A DNA stretch of 64,000 nucleotides. It comes from Streptomyces xinghaiensis S187. GTDB lineage: Bacteria; Actinomycetota; Actinomycetes; Streptomycetales; Streptomycetaceae. Positions 9,219-18,284 of this stretch are shown piece after piece. The stretch lies in assembly GCF_000220705.2 (NCBI RefSeq), contig NZ_CP023202.1, forward strand, positions 2,542,001 to 2,606,000, given 5' to 3'. The position numbers and the translations under genes are program-made. The notes beneath the pieces are model-generated. The model was not told where the DNA came from. It saw only the letters and a program-made list of their open reading frames with translations, and made no database searches. Each line of letters begins with the position of its first letter. Positions within the stretch are counted from its first letter, which is position 1.

Positions 9219-10676
9219 ATGGCCGAGCCACAGGACGCGGCGCGCGGCGGAGCGGACGGCGGAACAGGCGGCGGACGCCCCTCCGGCGGGGGCGGATACC
9301 GCACCGAGCACGACTCGATGGGCGAGGTGCGGGTCCCCGCGCACGCCAAGTGGCGGGCCCAGACGCAGCGCGCGGTGGAGAACTTCCCGGTCTCCGGGCA
9401 GCGGCTGGAGCGGGCACACATCGCGGCGCTGGCCCGGATCAAGGGGGCCGCGGCCAAGGTCAACGCCGAGCTGGGCGTGCTCGACCCGGAGACGGCCGCC
9501 GCGATCGCGGAGGCGGCCGAGGAGGTGGCCGAGGGCCGCTGGGACGAGCACTTCCCGGTGGACGTCTTCCAGACCGGCTCGGGCACCTCCTCGAACATGA
9601 ACGTCAACGAGGTGCTGGCCACCCTGGCGAGCGAGCGGCTGGGGGGCGCCCCCGTCCACCCCAACGACCACGTCAACGCCGGCCAGTCCTCCAACGACGT
9701 CTTCCCCTCCTCGATCCACATCGCCGCCACGGCGGCCGTGACCGCCGACCTCGTTCCGGCCCTCGGGCATCTCGCGGCGGCGCTGGAGGAGAAGTCGGCC
9801 GAGTTCGCCGAGGTGGTGAAGTCCGGCCGGACCCATCTGATGGACGCCACGCCGGTCACGCTCGGCCAGGAGTTCGGCGGCTACGCGGCCCAGGTCCGCT
9901 ACGGCGTCGAGCGGCTGGAGTCGGCCCTGCCGCGGCTGGCCGAACTGCCGCTGGGCGGCACGGCCGTGGGCACCGGCATCAACACCCCGCCCGGCTTCCC
10001 CGCCGCGGTGATCGCCGAGCTGGCCCGGACCACGGGGCTGCCGCTGACCGAGGCGCGGAACCACTTCGAGGCGCAGGGCGCCCGGGACGCCCTGGTGGAG
10101 ACCTCCGGGCAGCTCCGCACCATCGCCGTCGGCCTCACCAAGATCTGCAACGATCTGCGCTGGATGGCCTCCGGCCCGCGCACCGGGCTGGCCGAGATCA
10201 ACCTGCCGGATCTGCAGCCCGGTTCGTCGATCATGCCGGGGAAGGTCAACCCCGTGGTCCCGGAGGCGGTGCTGATGGTGGCCGCGCAGGTCACCGGCAA
10301 CGACACCACGGTCGCCGTGGCGGGCGCGTCCGGCAACTTCGAGCTGAACGTCATGCTGCCGGTGATCGGCAAGAATCTGCTGGAGTCCGTCCGGCTGCTC
10401 TCGTCGGCCGCCCGCCTGCTCGCGGACCGCACCGTGCGGGGCATCACCGCCAACACCGAGCGGGCCCGCGAGTACGCGGAGTCCTCCCCCTCCGTCGTCA
10501 CCCCGCTCAACCGTTACCTCGGCTACGAGGAGGCGGCCAAGGTCGCCAAGCGTTCCCTGGCCGAGCGGCGCACCATCCGCGAGGTGGTCCTGGACTCGGG
10601 ATACGTGGAGCGCGGGCTGCTGACGGTGGAACAATTGGACGAGGCACTCGACGTGTTGCGGATGACGCGGCCATGA
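9219..10676 (+). CDS. fumC: Class II fumarate hydratase
   Basis: 485 aa, iron-independent homotetrameric fumarase of the aspartase/fumarase superfamily. The signature GSSIMPGKVNPVVPE is present, along with TGSGTSSNMNVNEVLA, HPNDHVNAGQSSNDVFPSS and KSGRTHLMDATPVTLGQEF. The first 30 residues are a Gly/Ala-rich extension before YRTEHDSMGEVRVP. The ATG at 9219 is preferred over an upstream in-frame start at 9156 because GGGAGG lies 8 nt before it. Its pairing with a class I fumarase suggests backup under iron limitation or oxidative stress. Confidence 0.96.
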   Translation: MAEPQDAARGGADGGTGGGRPSGGGGYRTEHDSMGEVRVPAHAKWRAQTQRAVENFPVSGQRLERAHIAALARIKGAAAKVNAELGVLDPETAAAIAEAAEEVAEGRWDEHFPVDVFQTGSGTSSNMNVNEVLATLASERLGGAPVHPNDHVNAGQSSNDVFPSSIHIAATAAVTADLVPALGHLAAALEEKSAEFAEVVKSGRTHLMDATPVTLGQEFGGYAAQVRYGVERLESALPRLAELPLGGTAVGTGINTPPGFPAAVIAELARTTGLPLTEARNHFEAQGARDALVETSGQLRTIAVGLTKICNDLRWMASGPRTGLAEINLPDLQPGSSIMPGKVNPVVPEAVLMVAAQVTGNDTTVAVAGASGNFELNVMLPVIGKNLLESVRLLSSAARLLADRTVRGITANTERAREYAESSPSVVTPLNRYLGYEEAAKVAKRSLAERRTIREVVLDSGYVERGLLTVEQLDEALDVLRMTRP

Positions 10677-10872
10677 GGCGCGGCGGCCCGCCGGAGCCCG
10701 CCGGGAGCCCGCCGGGGCGGCGTACCGTGCGGGATGTCGCCGCTCACCGGTGGACGGCCGGGCCGGGCGCTGGTGTGATGGGGCGTGATCCTCTTGTAGC
10801 ACCCCCCATGCAGGAAACGTAGGATCGCCTCCTGGCGATTCGCGGCCACAACTCCGCCCATCCGGACGGAAA

Positions 10873-10887
10873 GTGACCGTCAGTCAC
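10873..10887. promoter_or_regulatory. GTGAC-N5-GTCAC palindrome ahead of methyltransferase gene
   Basis: Five-bp inverted repeat 24 bp before the methyltransferase ATG at 10911. It resembles a Crp half-site pair but the spacing is one base longer than GTG-N6-GNCAC. A TAGGAT at 10820-10825 in the same gap could be a -10 element. Both are weak by-eye calls. Confidence 0.3.
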
Positions 10888-10910
10888 ACGAGCCACCGGA
10901 GGGGACGACC

Positions 10911-11618
10911 ATGAGCGGAGACGGCCGGCAGGGCGCACCGGCGGCTGCCGACGGCTACGAGGGATACGACCGGACCGTCATCGACCGCTCCGGGCAGGCG
11001 GAGGCGTTCGACGCCATCGCCACCCGCTACACCGAGGCCTTCCCGCACCGGGAGGGCCAGGTGGCCGCCGGCGCCTGGCTGGCCGGGGAGCTGCCGCCGG
11101 GCTCCCGGGTGCTGGACGTCGGCTGCGGCACCGGCGTGCCGACGGCCGCCCAGCTCGCGGAGGCCGGTCACCGGGTGGTGGGCGTCGACCTGTCGGCCAC
11201 CATGGTCGCGCTCTGCCGGGAGAACGTGCCGGGGGCCGAGTTCCACCAGCTCGATCTGGCCGATCTCGGGCCGGGCCGCCCGGGTCATCTCGGTGTCTTC
11301 GACGGCGCCGCCGCCTTCTTCTCCCTGCTGATGCTGCCGCGCGCCGAGATCCCGCACGCCCTGCGGATGCTGCACGGCCTGCTGCGGCCCGGCGGTCCGC
11401 TGGTGCTGTCGATGGTCGAAGCCGATGTGGACGACGCGGTGATTCCGTTCCTGGGCAGCCCGATCCGGGTATCGGGTTATCTACGGGACGAGTTGCGGCA
11501 GGTCGTGCGCGGAGCGGGTTTCGAGATCGCCGGGGAGGACTCGTACGCGTACGCGCCGGCCAGCACCGAAGTACCTCCCGAGATCCAACTCTTCCTGCAG
11601 TGCCGACGGAGCGCCTGA
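10911..11618 (+). CDS. Class I SAM-dependent methyltransferase
   Basis: 235 aa. Motif I is VLDVGCGTGVPTAAQLAEAG (about residues 65-84), then VVGVDLSATMVALCRENVPG and a motif IV-like FDGAAAFFSLLMLP; together a seven-strand Rossmann methyltransferase. The N-terminus (FDAIATRYTEAFPHREGQ) resembles UbiE/Tam-type enzymes. The acceptor substrate cannot be told from sequence. GGAGGGG lies about 8 nt before the ATG. It is 46 bp ahead of the SpoIIE phosphatase on the same strand, so they may share a transcript. Confidence 0.88.
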   Translation: MSGDGRQGAPAAADGYEGYDRTVIDRSGQAEAFDAIATRYTEAFPHREGQVAAGAWLAGELPPGSRVLDVGCGTGVPTAAQLAEAGHRVVGVDLSATMVALCRENVPGAEFHQLDLADLGPGRPGHLGVFDGAAAFFSLLMLPRAEIPHALRMLHGLLRPGGPLVLSMVEADVDDAVIPFLGSPIRVSGYLRDELRQVVRGAGFEIAGEDSYAYAPASTEVPPEIQLFLQCRRSA

Positions 11619-11664
11619 TCACTGGCGCGCCCGACGCCAGCCCCGGACGGATGGAACCCCACGC

Positions 11665-14187
11665 GTGACGGAGTACCCGACCTCCAACGACGGCCGACAG
11701 GCCGCCACCCAGCCCGGGCACGCCCCGGCAGGCGCCGCTGCCCCGGGCCAGGAACCCGCGGGCCGGCCCCGCCCGGCGGCCCGCCGCACGGGCGACCGCG
11801 ACGGCGCTTCCGCCGCCGCGCGGCGTTCCCGGCCCCGCCCGCGCGGCGACGGGACGGACGGCGACCCGGAGCCGCCCCCGGCCGAGGCGGACCCCGACGA
11901 CAAAGGCCGCGGTGGGCGCCCGGCACCGCGGCGGTCCGGCGGCGAGCAGCCGGAGGACCCCCGGACGGCGATGGCCCGGCCGGGCGGCCGTGCGCGCGGC
12001 ACCGCGGCGGCCCGCGCCGGCCGCGAGGAGGGCCGGGACGCCGCGGCGAACGCGGCCCGGGGCGGGCGGCCGCGCGGTGCCACCGTGGCCGTCGGCATGG
12101 CGGCGACCCGCAAGGGCGACCTGCCGCAGGACTCCACCGCCGCCGACCGCGAGGCCGCGGCGGCGGCTGCCGCGGCCGCCGCCCGGCGCAACCGGCCCGG
12201 CGGCCGGTCCCGCCGCCCGGCGGGCGCGGGCCCCGAGACCGCGCCGCAGCCGCCGGCCCAGCGGACGGAGACGCATGAACGAGCGGACGCGGCGGGCGGT
12301 CCGGGCGGTGACGGCGGCGTGGTGCTGACCGCGGCCGAGATGGCCGCCCGGCACCAGCGGGACGGCGACCGGCTGCGGTTCATCGGCGCCGCCACCCGCC
12401 GGATCGCGCGCGGCATCGACCTCGACGAGATCGTGCTCGGCCTCTGCCGGGCCACCGTGCCGACCTTCGCCGACGTCATCCTCGTCTATCTGCGCGACCC
12501 GCTGCCGGTCGGCGACGAGCGGCCCGTGGACCCGTTCGTGCTGCGGCTGCGCCGCACCGACCGGCTGCCGCCCGGGCGCGGCGGCTCCACCGGCGGTATG
12601 ACGGCCTCCGGCACGGAGCGGGGGGCGGCCGCCGGCGAGCACACGGACCGAACCGAACGCACGGAGCGCACCGGACGCGAGGAGCGCGAGGGACGCCCCG
12701 AGGGCGCGGCGGAGCCGGACCCGGCGCGCCCGCCGGGCTCCGCGGCCGGCCCCGGGCTGCTGCCCGCCGTCAAGCTCGCGGAGGTGGCGCCGGGCGGGCC
12801 GCTGGCGGAGGTGCTGCGGGGCGTGCGCCCGGTGTTCGGCGACTCCGAGGCGGCTCTGGACGCCGTCCCGGAGCTGCTCGGGCCCGGCTATCCCGTCCCG
12901 CCGGGCCGGCGCGCCGTGCTGGCGCCGCTACGCGGGCGCCGCCGGGTGATCGGTGCGGCGGTGTTCCTGCGCCTCACCGACCGGCCCGCGTTCGAGGCGG
13001 ACGATCTGCTGGTCGCCGCCCAGCTGGCGACCCATACGGCGCTCGGTGTGGACAAGGCCGTGCTGTACGGGCGCGAGGCGTACATCGCCGACGCCCTGCA
13101 GCGCTCCATGCTCCCGGACTCGCTCCCCCAGCCCACCGGCGTCCGGCTCGCCAGCCGCTACCTCCCGGCGGCGGAGACGGCCCGGGTGGGCGGCGACTGG
13201 TACGACGCGATCCCGCTGCCCGGCAGCCGGGTCGCCCTGGTCGTCGGTGACGTCATGGGGCACTCCATGACCTCGGCCGCGATCATGGGGCAGCTCCGCA
13301 CGACGGCGCAGACGCTGGCCCAGCTCGACCTGCCGCCGCAGGAGGTGCTGCACCACCTCGACGAGCAGGCCCAGCGGCTGGGCAGCGACCGGATGGCGAC
13401 CTGCATCTACGCCGTGTACGACCCGGTGGCGCACCGGATCGTCGTCGCCAACGCGGGCCATCCGCCGCCGGTGCTGCTGCATCTCGGCGGCCGGGCGGAG
13501 GTGCTGCGCGTCCCGCCGGGCGCGCCGATCGGCGTGGGCGGGGTGGACTTCGAGGCGGTGGAGCTGGACGCGCCCGCCGGGGCGACGCTGCTGCTCTACA
13601 CCGACGGCCTGGTCGAGTCCCGGCTGCGCGACGTGTGGACGGGTATCGAGCAGCTCCGCGAGAAGCTGGTGGCGACGGCGCGGCTGACCGGCCCGGACCA
13701 CCCGCCGCCGCTGGAGCCGCTCTGCGACGAGGTGCTGGACATGCTCGGCCCGGGCGACCGGGACGACGACATCGCCCTGCTCGCGGCCCGGTTCGACGGC
13801 ATACCGCCGAGCGACGTGGCGTACTGGTTCCTCGATCCGCAGGAGCGGGCGCCCAGCAAGGCGCGCCGGCTGGCCCGGCGGGCGCTGGCCCGGTGGGGCC
13901 TGGAGGAGCTCTCGGATTCGGTGGAGCTCCTCGTCAGCGAGATCGTGACGAACGCCGTCCGGTACGCCGAACGCCCCATCACGCTGCGGCTGCTCCGTAC
14001 CGACGTGCTGCGCTGCGAGGTCGGCGACGACGTGCCGCAGCTTCCGAGGCTGCGGCAGGCACGGCCGTCGGACGAGGGCGGGCGCGGGCTGTACCTGGTC
14101 AACAAGGTGGCGCGGCGGTGGGGGGCGACCCGGCTGAGCACGGGCAAGGTCGTCTGGTTCGAACTGCCCTTCACGAACGGGGGCTAG
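11665..14187 (+). CDS. SpoIIE-type PP2C phosphatase with GAF and anti-sigma ATPase-like domains
   Basis: 840 aa signalling protein. Residues 1-210 are Arg/Pro/Ala-rich and disordered. A GAF-like region spans roughly 225-465 but is interrupted by a charged loop rich in TERTER-like repeats (about residues 315-360). The SpoIIE/PP2C phosphatase follows (about 470-715; GGDWYDAIPLPGSRVALVVG, GDVMGHSMTSAAIMGQLRT, LYTDGLVESR, DRDDDIALL). The C-terminal 120 residues are a HATPase_c/RsbW-like module (SEIVTNAVRYAERPITLRLL, GRGLYLVNKVARRWG). Such proteins, abundant in Streptomyces, dephosphorylate anti-anti-sigma factors and may also act on sigma factors through the kinase-like end. No partner anti-sigma gene is adjacent. 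Start is GTG. Confidence 0.9.
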   Translation: MTEYPTSNDGRQAATQPGHAPAGAAAPGQEPAGRPRPAARRTGDRDGASAAARRSRPRPRGDGTDGDPEPPPAEADPDDKGRGGRPAPRRSGGEQPEDPRTAMARPGGRARGTAAARAGREEGRDAAANAARGGRPRGATVAVGMAATRKGDLPQDSTAADREAAAAAAAAAARRNRPGGRSRRPAGAGPETAPQPPAQRTETHERADAAGGPGGDGGVVLTAAEMAARHQRDGDRLRFIGAATRRIARGIDLDEIVLGLCRATVPTFADVILVYLRDPLPVGDERPVDPFVLRLRRTDRLPPGRGGSTGGMTASGTERGAAAGEHTDRTERTERTGREEREGRPEGAAEPDPARPPGSAAGPGLLPAVKLAEVAPGGPLAEVLRGVRPVFGDSEAALDAVPELLGPGYPVPPGRRAVLAPLRGRRRVIGAAVFLRLTDRPAFEADDLLVAAQLATHTALGVDKAVLYGREAYIADALQRSMLPDSLPQPTGVRLASRYLPAAETARVGGDWYDAIPLPGSRVALVVGDVMGHSMTSAAIMGQLRTTAQTLAQLDLPPQEVLHHLDEQAQRLGSDRMATCIYAVYDPVAHRIVVANAGHPPPVLLHLGGRAEVLRVPPGAPIGVGGVDFEAVELDAPAGATLLLYTDGLVESRLRDVWTGIEQLREKLVATARLTGPDHPPPLEPLCDEVLDMLGPGDRDDDIALLAARFDGIPPSDVAYWFLDPQERAPSKARRLARRALARWGLEELSDSVELLVSEIVTNAVRYAERPITLRLLRTDVLRCEVGDDVPQLPRLRQARPSDEGGRGLYLVNKVARRWGATRLSTGKVVWFELPFTNGG

Positions 14188-14290
14188 CGGGGCCGCGGCC
14201 CCGTTCCGTCCGCTGCCGTCACCGGCGGGAACGGGGCCGGGGCCCGGCGGGCCGCGCCGGAACCGGCTTCTCCCCCGGCGTGCGGGGGCG

Positions 14291-14755
14291 TCAGGCTCCG
14301 GCAGCGGACCCGTGGCGGGCCAGCTCGGCGGCCAGGCGCCGCATGACCGTGCGGTTGGCGCGCCGCATCGCGGCCCGGACGACGGGCGACGCCAGACGGT
14401 CGGCGAGCGGGGCACGCACCCAGCCGTAGGTGAACGAGACGCGGCTCCCGCCGGCCGGCAGCGGTTCGATGGTGTACGTGCCGTGGGCCACGCGCCGGCC
14501 GGCCGCGCTGACGTTCCGTTCGACGATGCGCCGCGGCGGTTCGGCCTCGACGACCTCGATGGTGACGTCGGTCCTGGTGCCGCCCAGCGCGGCGGTGACC
14601 GTGGCGCGCGATCCCTTGCCACGCTCGGGGCCGCTGAAGCGCCAGCCTGTCAGATAGTGATCCGTGAAGCGCTCGTGGTGCGCCATGACGTCGAGGAAGT
14701 CGTAGACCTGCTCGGGCGGGTGCGGGACGTCGGTCGACACGATGACGGGCCTCAT
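14291..14755 (-). CDS. SRPBCC (START-like) family protein
   Basis: 154 aa from ATG at 14755. The pattern IVSTDVPHPPEQVYDFLDVM, SFTYGWVRAP and a C-terminal amphipathic helix (MRRLAAELARHG) fits the polyketide-cyclase/START-like fold that binds hydrophobic ligands. Precise role unknown. The upstream in-frame extension to 14893 is low complexity and overlaps intergenic sequence, so it was not used. Convergent with the SpoIIE gene. Confidence 0.75.
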   Translation of the reverse strand: MRPVIVSTDVPHPPEQVYDFLDVMAHHERFTDHYLTGWRFSGPERGKGSRATVTAALGGTRTDVTIEVVEAEPPRRIVERNVSAAGRRVAHGTYTIEPLPAGGSRVSFTYGWVRAPLADRLASPVVRAAMRRANRTVMRRLAAELARHGSAAGA

Positions 14756-14843
14756 CCGCCCCACGGTACCGAGACCGGGCGGAAGGGGCACCCCCCTCCG
14801 GGCGCCCCACAACGACTCAACGACCGGGATCGTCACGGTCCTT

Positions 14844-17063
14844 CTACGGGCCGTCCCCCGGGCCGGTGTCCGTCCCGGCGGCCGTGCGGGCACCGCCGTC
14901 GCCCGTGCCGTCCCCCGGGGGAACGGGCAGGGTGGAGGCGGAGGGCGGTGCCGTGTCCGGCGGCGGAGTGGTGGTGACGGGCGGCGGCGGGGCGGAGGTC
15001 TCCGGCAGACCGGGCACCGTGCTCTCCGGCGGTTCCGGCGACTCCGGGGGCTCGCTCTCGCTCGCCGAGGGGCTGGGCGAGATGCTCGGCTCGGGCGCCT
15101 CCATGACGTCCAGGTCGAACTGGGCCGCGGGCTTGCCGCTCAGGGCGAGCCGGTTGTACTCGGCCCAGATCTGGGCCGGGTAGCCGCCGCCGTTGACGCG
15201 CCCGCCGCCCCCCGTCCCCTGGAGGGAGACCTGCTTGCCGCCCTCGCCCTCGCCGAAGAGGCCGACGGTGGTGACCAGGTCGGGGGTGTAACCGGCGAAC
15301 CAGGCCGACTTGTTGTCGTCGGAGGTGCCGGTCTTGCCCGCGAAGTTCAGCGTGTTGGAGCGGATGCCCTTGGCCGTGCCGTCGTTGACGACGCCCCGCA
15401 GCACGGAGGTGACGGTGTCCGCGGTCTGCCGTTCGATCATCTGCTCGCCGATCGGGTCGGGCAGTTCGACCACGCGGTCGCCGCGCTTGGCGGATTTCAC
15501 CAGCCGGGGTTTGACCTGCTCACCGTGGTTGGCGAGGGTGGCGTAGACGGCGGCCATGTCCAGCGGGCTGGCGCCCATGACGCCGAGGGACATGGCGGGC
15601 TTGACGTCGAAGCCGCTCGCGTCGCCCTTCATGCCGAGCTCGATGCCGGTCTGCTTGGTCCGCTCCAGCCCGGCGTCCACCGCCATCTGCGCAAACACGG
15701 AGTTGACGGAGTTGTTCATGGCCTGCTGGACCGTGATCGGGCCGTAGTCCACATCGCCCTGGTTCGGCGGGGCGAAGGGGGTGTCGCTGCCCTCGACGGG
15801 GCGCTCGCTGGTGCCGTCGTACAGCGTGTTCGGCGTGATCGGCTGCCCGTCCTGGGTGTCGGCGGCCGTCTCGAAGGCCGTGGCGAGGACGACCGGCTTG
15901 AAGGTGGAGGCCGGCTGGTAGTCCTGGCGGGTGGCGTTGTTGATGAAGTGCTCGACGTAGCTCCGGCCGCCGTACATCGCGACCACCGCCCCCGTCTCCG
16001 GGTCCACCGAGACGGCACCCGGCTGGGCCTGCGCGTCGGTCTCCCGCTGCTCCGGGTCGAGGTCGTCCAGCAGTGCCGCCTTGACGGCCTTCTCCAGGTC
16101 GCGCTGCTTCTTCTTGTCGATGTTGAGTTCGATGGTCCAGCCCCGGGCGGCGAGCTCCTGCTCGTCCACGCCCGCGGCGATCAGCTCGGCCTTGGCCGCC
16201 TCGACGAAGTAGCCGGCCTGGCCTTCCAGCCCCGGGTTGGGCTCGGGCTTCCCGGGCTCGGGGAAGGCCATCTCCCGGCGCTCGACGGGGCTGAGCCACT
16301 TCATCTCGACCATGTTGTCGAGGACGAAGTGCCAGCGGTCGGTGACCAGCTGCCGGGCCTTCGGGCCGGCGACGGCCAGGTCGTACTGGCTGGGCGCCTG
16401 GAGCAGCGCGGCGAGGTAGGCGCTCTGCTCGACGGTGAGGTCGTCGACGTCCGTGTCGTAGTACGCCTTGGCCGCGGCCTGGATGCCGTAGGCGCCGCGC
16501 CCGAAGTAGCTGGTGTTCATGTAGCCGGCCAGTATCTCGTCCTTGGACTGCTGCTGGTCGACCTTGAGCGCGATGATCAGTTCCTTGGCCTTGCGGGTGA
16601 CCGTCTGTTCCTGGCTGAGGAAGTAGTTCTTCACGTACTGCTGGGTGATGGTCGACCCGCCCTGCTTCTTCCCCATCGCGGTGGAGACGAGGGCGCGGGT
16701 GAGGCCCTTCACGTCGACGCCGGGGTCCTGGTAGAAGCTCTTGTTCTCGGCGGCCACGAACGCGTACTGGGTGTCCTTGGGGATCCGGCTGATCGGCACC
16801 AGCTCGCGGTTGAAGTCGCCCTCGCGGGCGATGAGCGCCCCGTCGCTGAAGGTGAAGGCGTTGCTCTGGGCCGTCGCCTCCGGGTTGCCGCCGTCGGGTA
16901 CGTCCACGAGCAGGTAGAGCACGAAGAAGGAGCCCACCGCGAGCGCTCCGAGCAGCACGAAGGTGCCCAGCACCTTCTTCAGCGAGAAGAGCCGGCGGAA
17001 GAACCCGCCCCGTTCTTCACGGGCCCACTGCTGCTGGGCCCGTCGGTAGTCCGCGCGTCCCAT
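14844..17063 (-). CDS. Class A penicillin-binding protein (glycosyltransferase/transpeptidase)
   Basis: Bifunctional peptidoglycan synthase, 739 aa. A cytoplasmic N-terminus is followed by one membrane anchor (VLGTFVLLGALAVGSFFVLYL, about residues 31-51). The GT51 glycosyltransferase has FVAAENKSFYQDPGVD and GGSTITQQYVKNYFLS (about 100-165). The transpeptidase carries the three motifs: ASTFKPVVLATAFE (SxxK), NSVNSVFAQM (SxN) and FAGKTGTSDDNK (KTG). The C-terminal about 110 residues are Pro/Ser/Glu-rich, a wall-spanning tail typical of actinobacterial PBPs. Divergent from the SPFH gene. Confidence 0.95.
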   Translation of the reverse strand: MGRADYRRAQQQWAREERGGFFRRLFSLKKVLGTFVLLGALAVGSFFVLYLLVDVPDGGNPEATAQSNAFTFSDGALIAREGDFNRELVPISRIPKDTQYAFVAAENKSFYQDPGVDVKGLTRALVSTAMGKKQGGSTITQQYVKNYFLSQEQTVTRKAKELIIALKVDQQQSKDEILAGYMNTSYFGRGAYGIQAAAKAYYDTDVDDLTVEQSAYLAALLQAPSQYDLAVAGPKARQLVTDRWHFVLDNMVEMKWLSPVERREMAFPEPGKPEPNPGLEGQAGYFVEAAKAELIAAGVDEQELAARGWTIELNIDKKKQRDLEKAVKAALLDDLDPEQRETDAQAQPGAVSVDPETGAVVAMYGGRSYVEHFINNATRQDYQPASTFKPVVLATAFETAADTQDGQPITPNTLYDGTSERPVEGSDTPFAPPNQGDVDYGPITVQQAMNNSVNSVFAQMAVDAGLERTKQTGIELGMKGDASGFDVKPAMSLGVMGASPLDMAAVYATLANHGEQVKPRLVKSAKRGDRVVELPDPIGEQMIERQTADTVTSVLRGVVNDGTAKGIRSNTLNFAGKTGTSDDNKSAWFAGYTPDLVTTVGLFGEGEGGKQVSLQGTGGGGRVNGGGYPAQIWAEYNRLALSGKPAAQFDLDVMEAPEPSISPSPSASESEPPESPEPPESTVPGLPETSAPPPPVTTTPPPDTAPPSASTLPVPPGDGTGDGGARTAAGTDTGPGDGP

Positions 17064-17127
17064 AGATCCGAGCTCCAGTCCTCATGCCCCGGGAAACGAC
17101 AAAAGCTAACACCCTATACGCACGGGA

Positions 17128-17154
17128 GGCCCCGGAGTTCTCGGCTCCGGGGCC
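17128..17154. other. Hairpin in the divergent PBP/SPFH gap
   Basis: Ten-bp perfect stem (17128-17137 with 17145-17154) and 7-nt loop, located between two divergent starts rather than after a gene. It may belong to the leader of one transcript or block antisense read-through. Function not determinable. Confidence 0.5.
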
Positions 17155-17209
17155 GTGAGAATCAGCACCCATCGGGAGGGCAACCACCGGGCCTCGCGCC
17201 GCGTCGAAA

Positions 17210-17233
17210 AAAGTGTTATCACTTTGCTAGAAC
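17210..17233 (+). promoter_or_regulatory. Promoter/operator of the SPFH operon
   Basis: AAAGTG-TTAT-CACTTT (17210-17225) is a perfect 6-bp-arm palindrome in a rare AT-rich patch. TAGAAC at 17228-17233 fits a -10 box, about 58 bp before the SPFH ATG. The palindrome overlaps where a -35 would lie, so a repressor site is likely. Confidence 0.5.
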
Positions 17234-17291
17234 ACCGCAGGCGCCGGTCGAACACCGGCCGAGCACCGACCGAACGAGACGGGGACCCGCC

Positions 17292-18284
17292 ATGCCGAAG
17301 ACTCCACCCACCACCACACCCGAGCGCGCGGCCGCGGCGGCTGCGGCGAACGGGCCCGCCGACGGCGGCGACCTGCCGGAGATGCCGAAGCCGCGGGTCA
17401 GGGAGTTCGCCGCCAACAGCATCGGCGGCGGCCTGGCCCTGCTGCTCGGCCTGATCGGGCTGCTCGCGGGCGCGGGCCTGGTCGTCCTCGGCGCGGGCGC
17501 CGGGAGCGACGGCTCGACCGGGGCCGCGGTCGGTCTGATCATCCTCGGAGTGCTGGTCTTCCTCGGCTCGATCTTCGCCATGGCGGGGCTCAACATGGTC
17601 GCCCCCGGCGAGGCCCGCGTCGTCCAGCTCTTCGGCCGCTACACCGGCACCATCCGCACCGACGGCCTGCGCTGGGTCAACCCGCTCACCACGCGGCAGA
17701 AGGTCTCCACCCGGGTCCGCAACCACGAGACGGCCGTCCTCAAGGTCAACGACGCCTACGGCAACCCGGTCGAGCTGGCCGCGGTCGTCGTGTGGAAGGT
17801 CGAGGACACCGCGCAGGCGGTCTTCGAGGTGGACGACTTCCTGGAGTTCGTCTCCACCCAGACCGAGGCCGCCGTCCGGCACATCGCCATCGAGTACCCG
17901 TACGACGCCTACGACGAGGAGGCGCTCTCCCTCCGGGGAAACGCCGAGGAGATCACCGAGAAGCTGGCGGTTGAGCTCTCCGCCCGGGTCCAGGCCGCGG
18001 GGGTCCGGATCATCGAGTCCCGCTTCACGCACCTCGCGTACGCCCCGGAGATCGCCTCGGCGATGCTCCAGCGGCAGCAGGCGGGCGCGGTCGTGGCGGC
18101 GCGGCGGCAGATCGTGGACGGCGCGGTCGGCATGGTCGAGGCGGCGCTCAACCGGATCAGCGAGCAGGGCATCGTCGAACTGGACGACGAGCGGCGCGCG
18201 GCCATGGTCAGCAATCTGATGGTGGTCCTCTGCGGTGACCGCTCCCCGCAGCCGGTCCTCAACACGGGCGGCCTGTACCAGTGA
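17292..18284 (+). CDS. SPFH/band-7 domain membrane protein
   Basis: 330 aa. After a Pro/Ala-rich N-terminus there are two membrane segments (GGLALLLGLIGLLAGAGLVVL, then AAVGLIILGVLVFLGSIFAM) and an SPFH core starting at NMVAPGEARVVQLFGRYTGT (about residues 100-280), with VTTRQKVSTRVRNHETAVLK-like strands and the helical AAVRHIAIEYPYDAYDEEAL. Resembles prokaryotic flotillin/stomatin scaffolds that organise membrane microdomains. No NfeD partner is adjacent. The stop overlaps the GTG start of the next gene, so the two are translationally coupled. Confidence 0.9.
   Translation: MPKTPPTTTPERAAAAAAANGPADGGDLPEMPKPRVREFAANSIGGGLALLLGLIGLLAGAGLVVLGAGAGSDGSTGAAVGLIILGVLVFLGSIFAMAGLNMVAPGEARVVQLFGRYTGTIRTDGLRWVNPLTTRQKVSTRVRNHETAVLKVNDAYGNPVELAAVVVWKVEDTAQAVFEVDDFLEFVSTQTEAAVRHIAIEYPYDAYDEEALSLRGNAEEITEKLAVELSARVQAAGVRIIESRFTHLAYAPEIASAMLQRQQAGAVVAARRQIVDGAVGMVEAALNRISEQGIVELDDERRAAMVSNLMVVLCGDRSPQPVLNTGGLYQ

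Noticed and set aside
8936..10822. 628-codon frame overlapping fumC
   Set aside because: Alternate frame of fumC with Arg/Gly-rich content and no homology by eye.
10873..10887. Crp site ahead of the methyltransferase gene
   Set aside because: Spacing between half-sites is one base too long for GTG-N6-GNCAC; kept only as an unnamed palindrome.
14742..17291. Long plus-strand open frame running into the SPFH gene
   Set aside because: Antisense shadow of the PBP gene; only the last part from the ATG at 17292 is a real gene.
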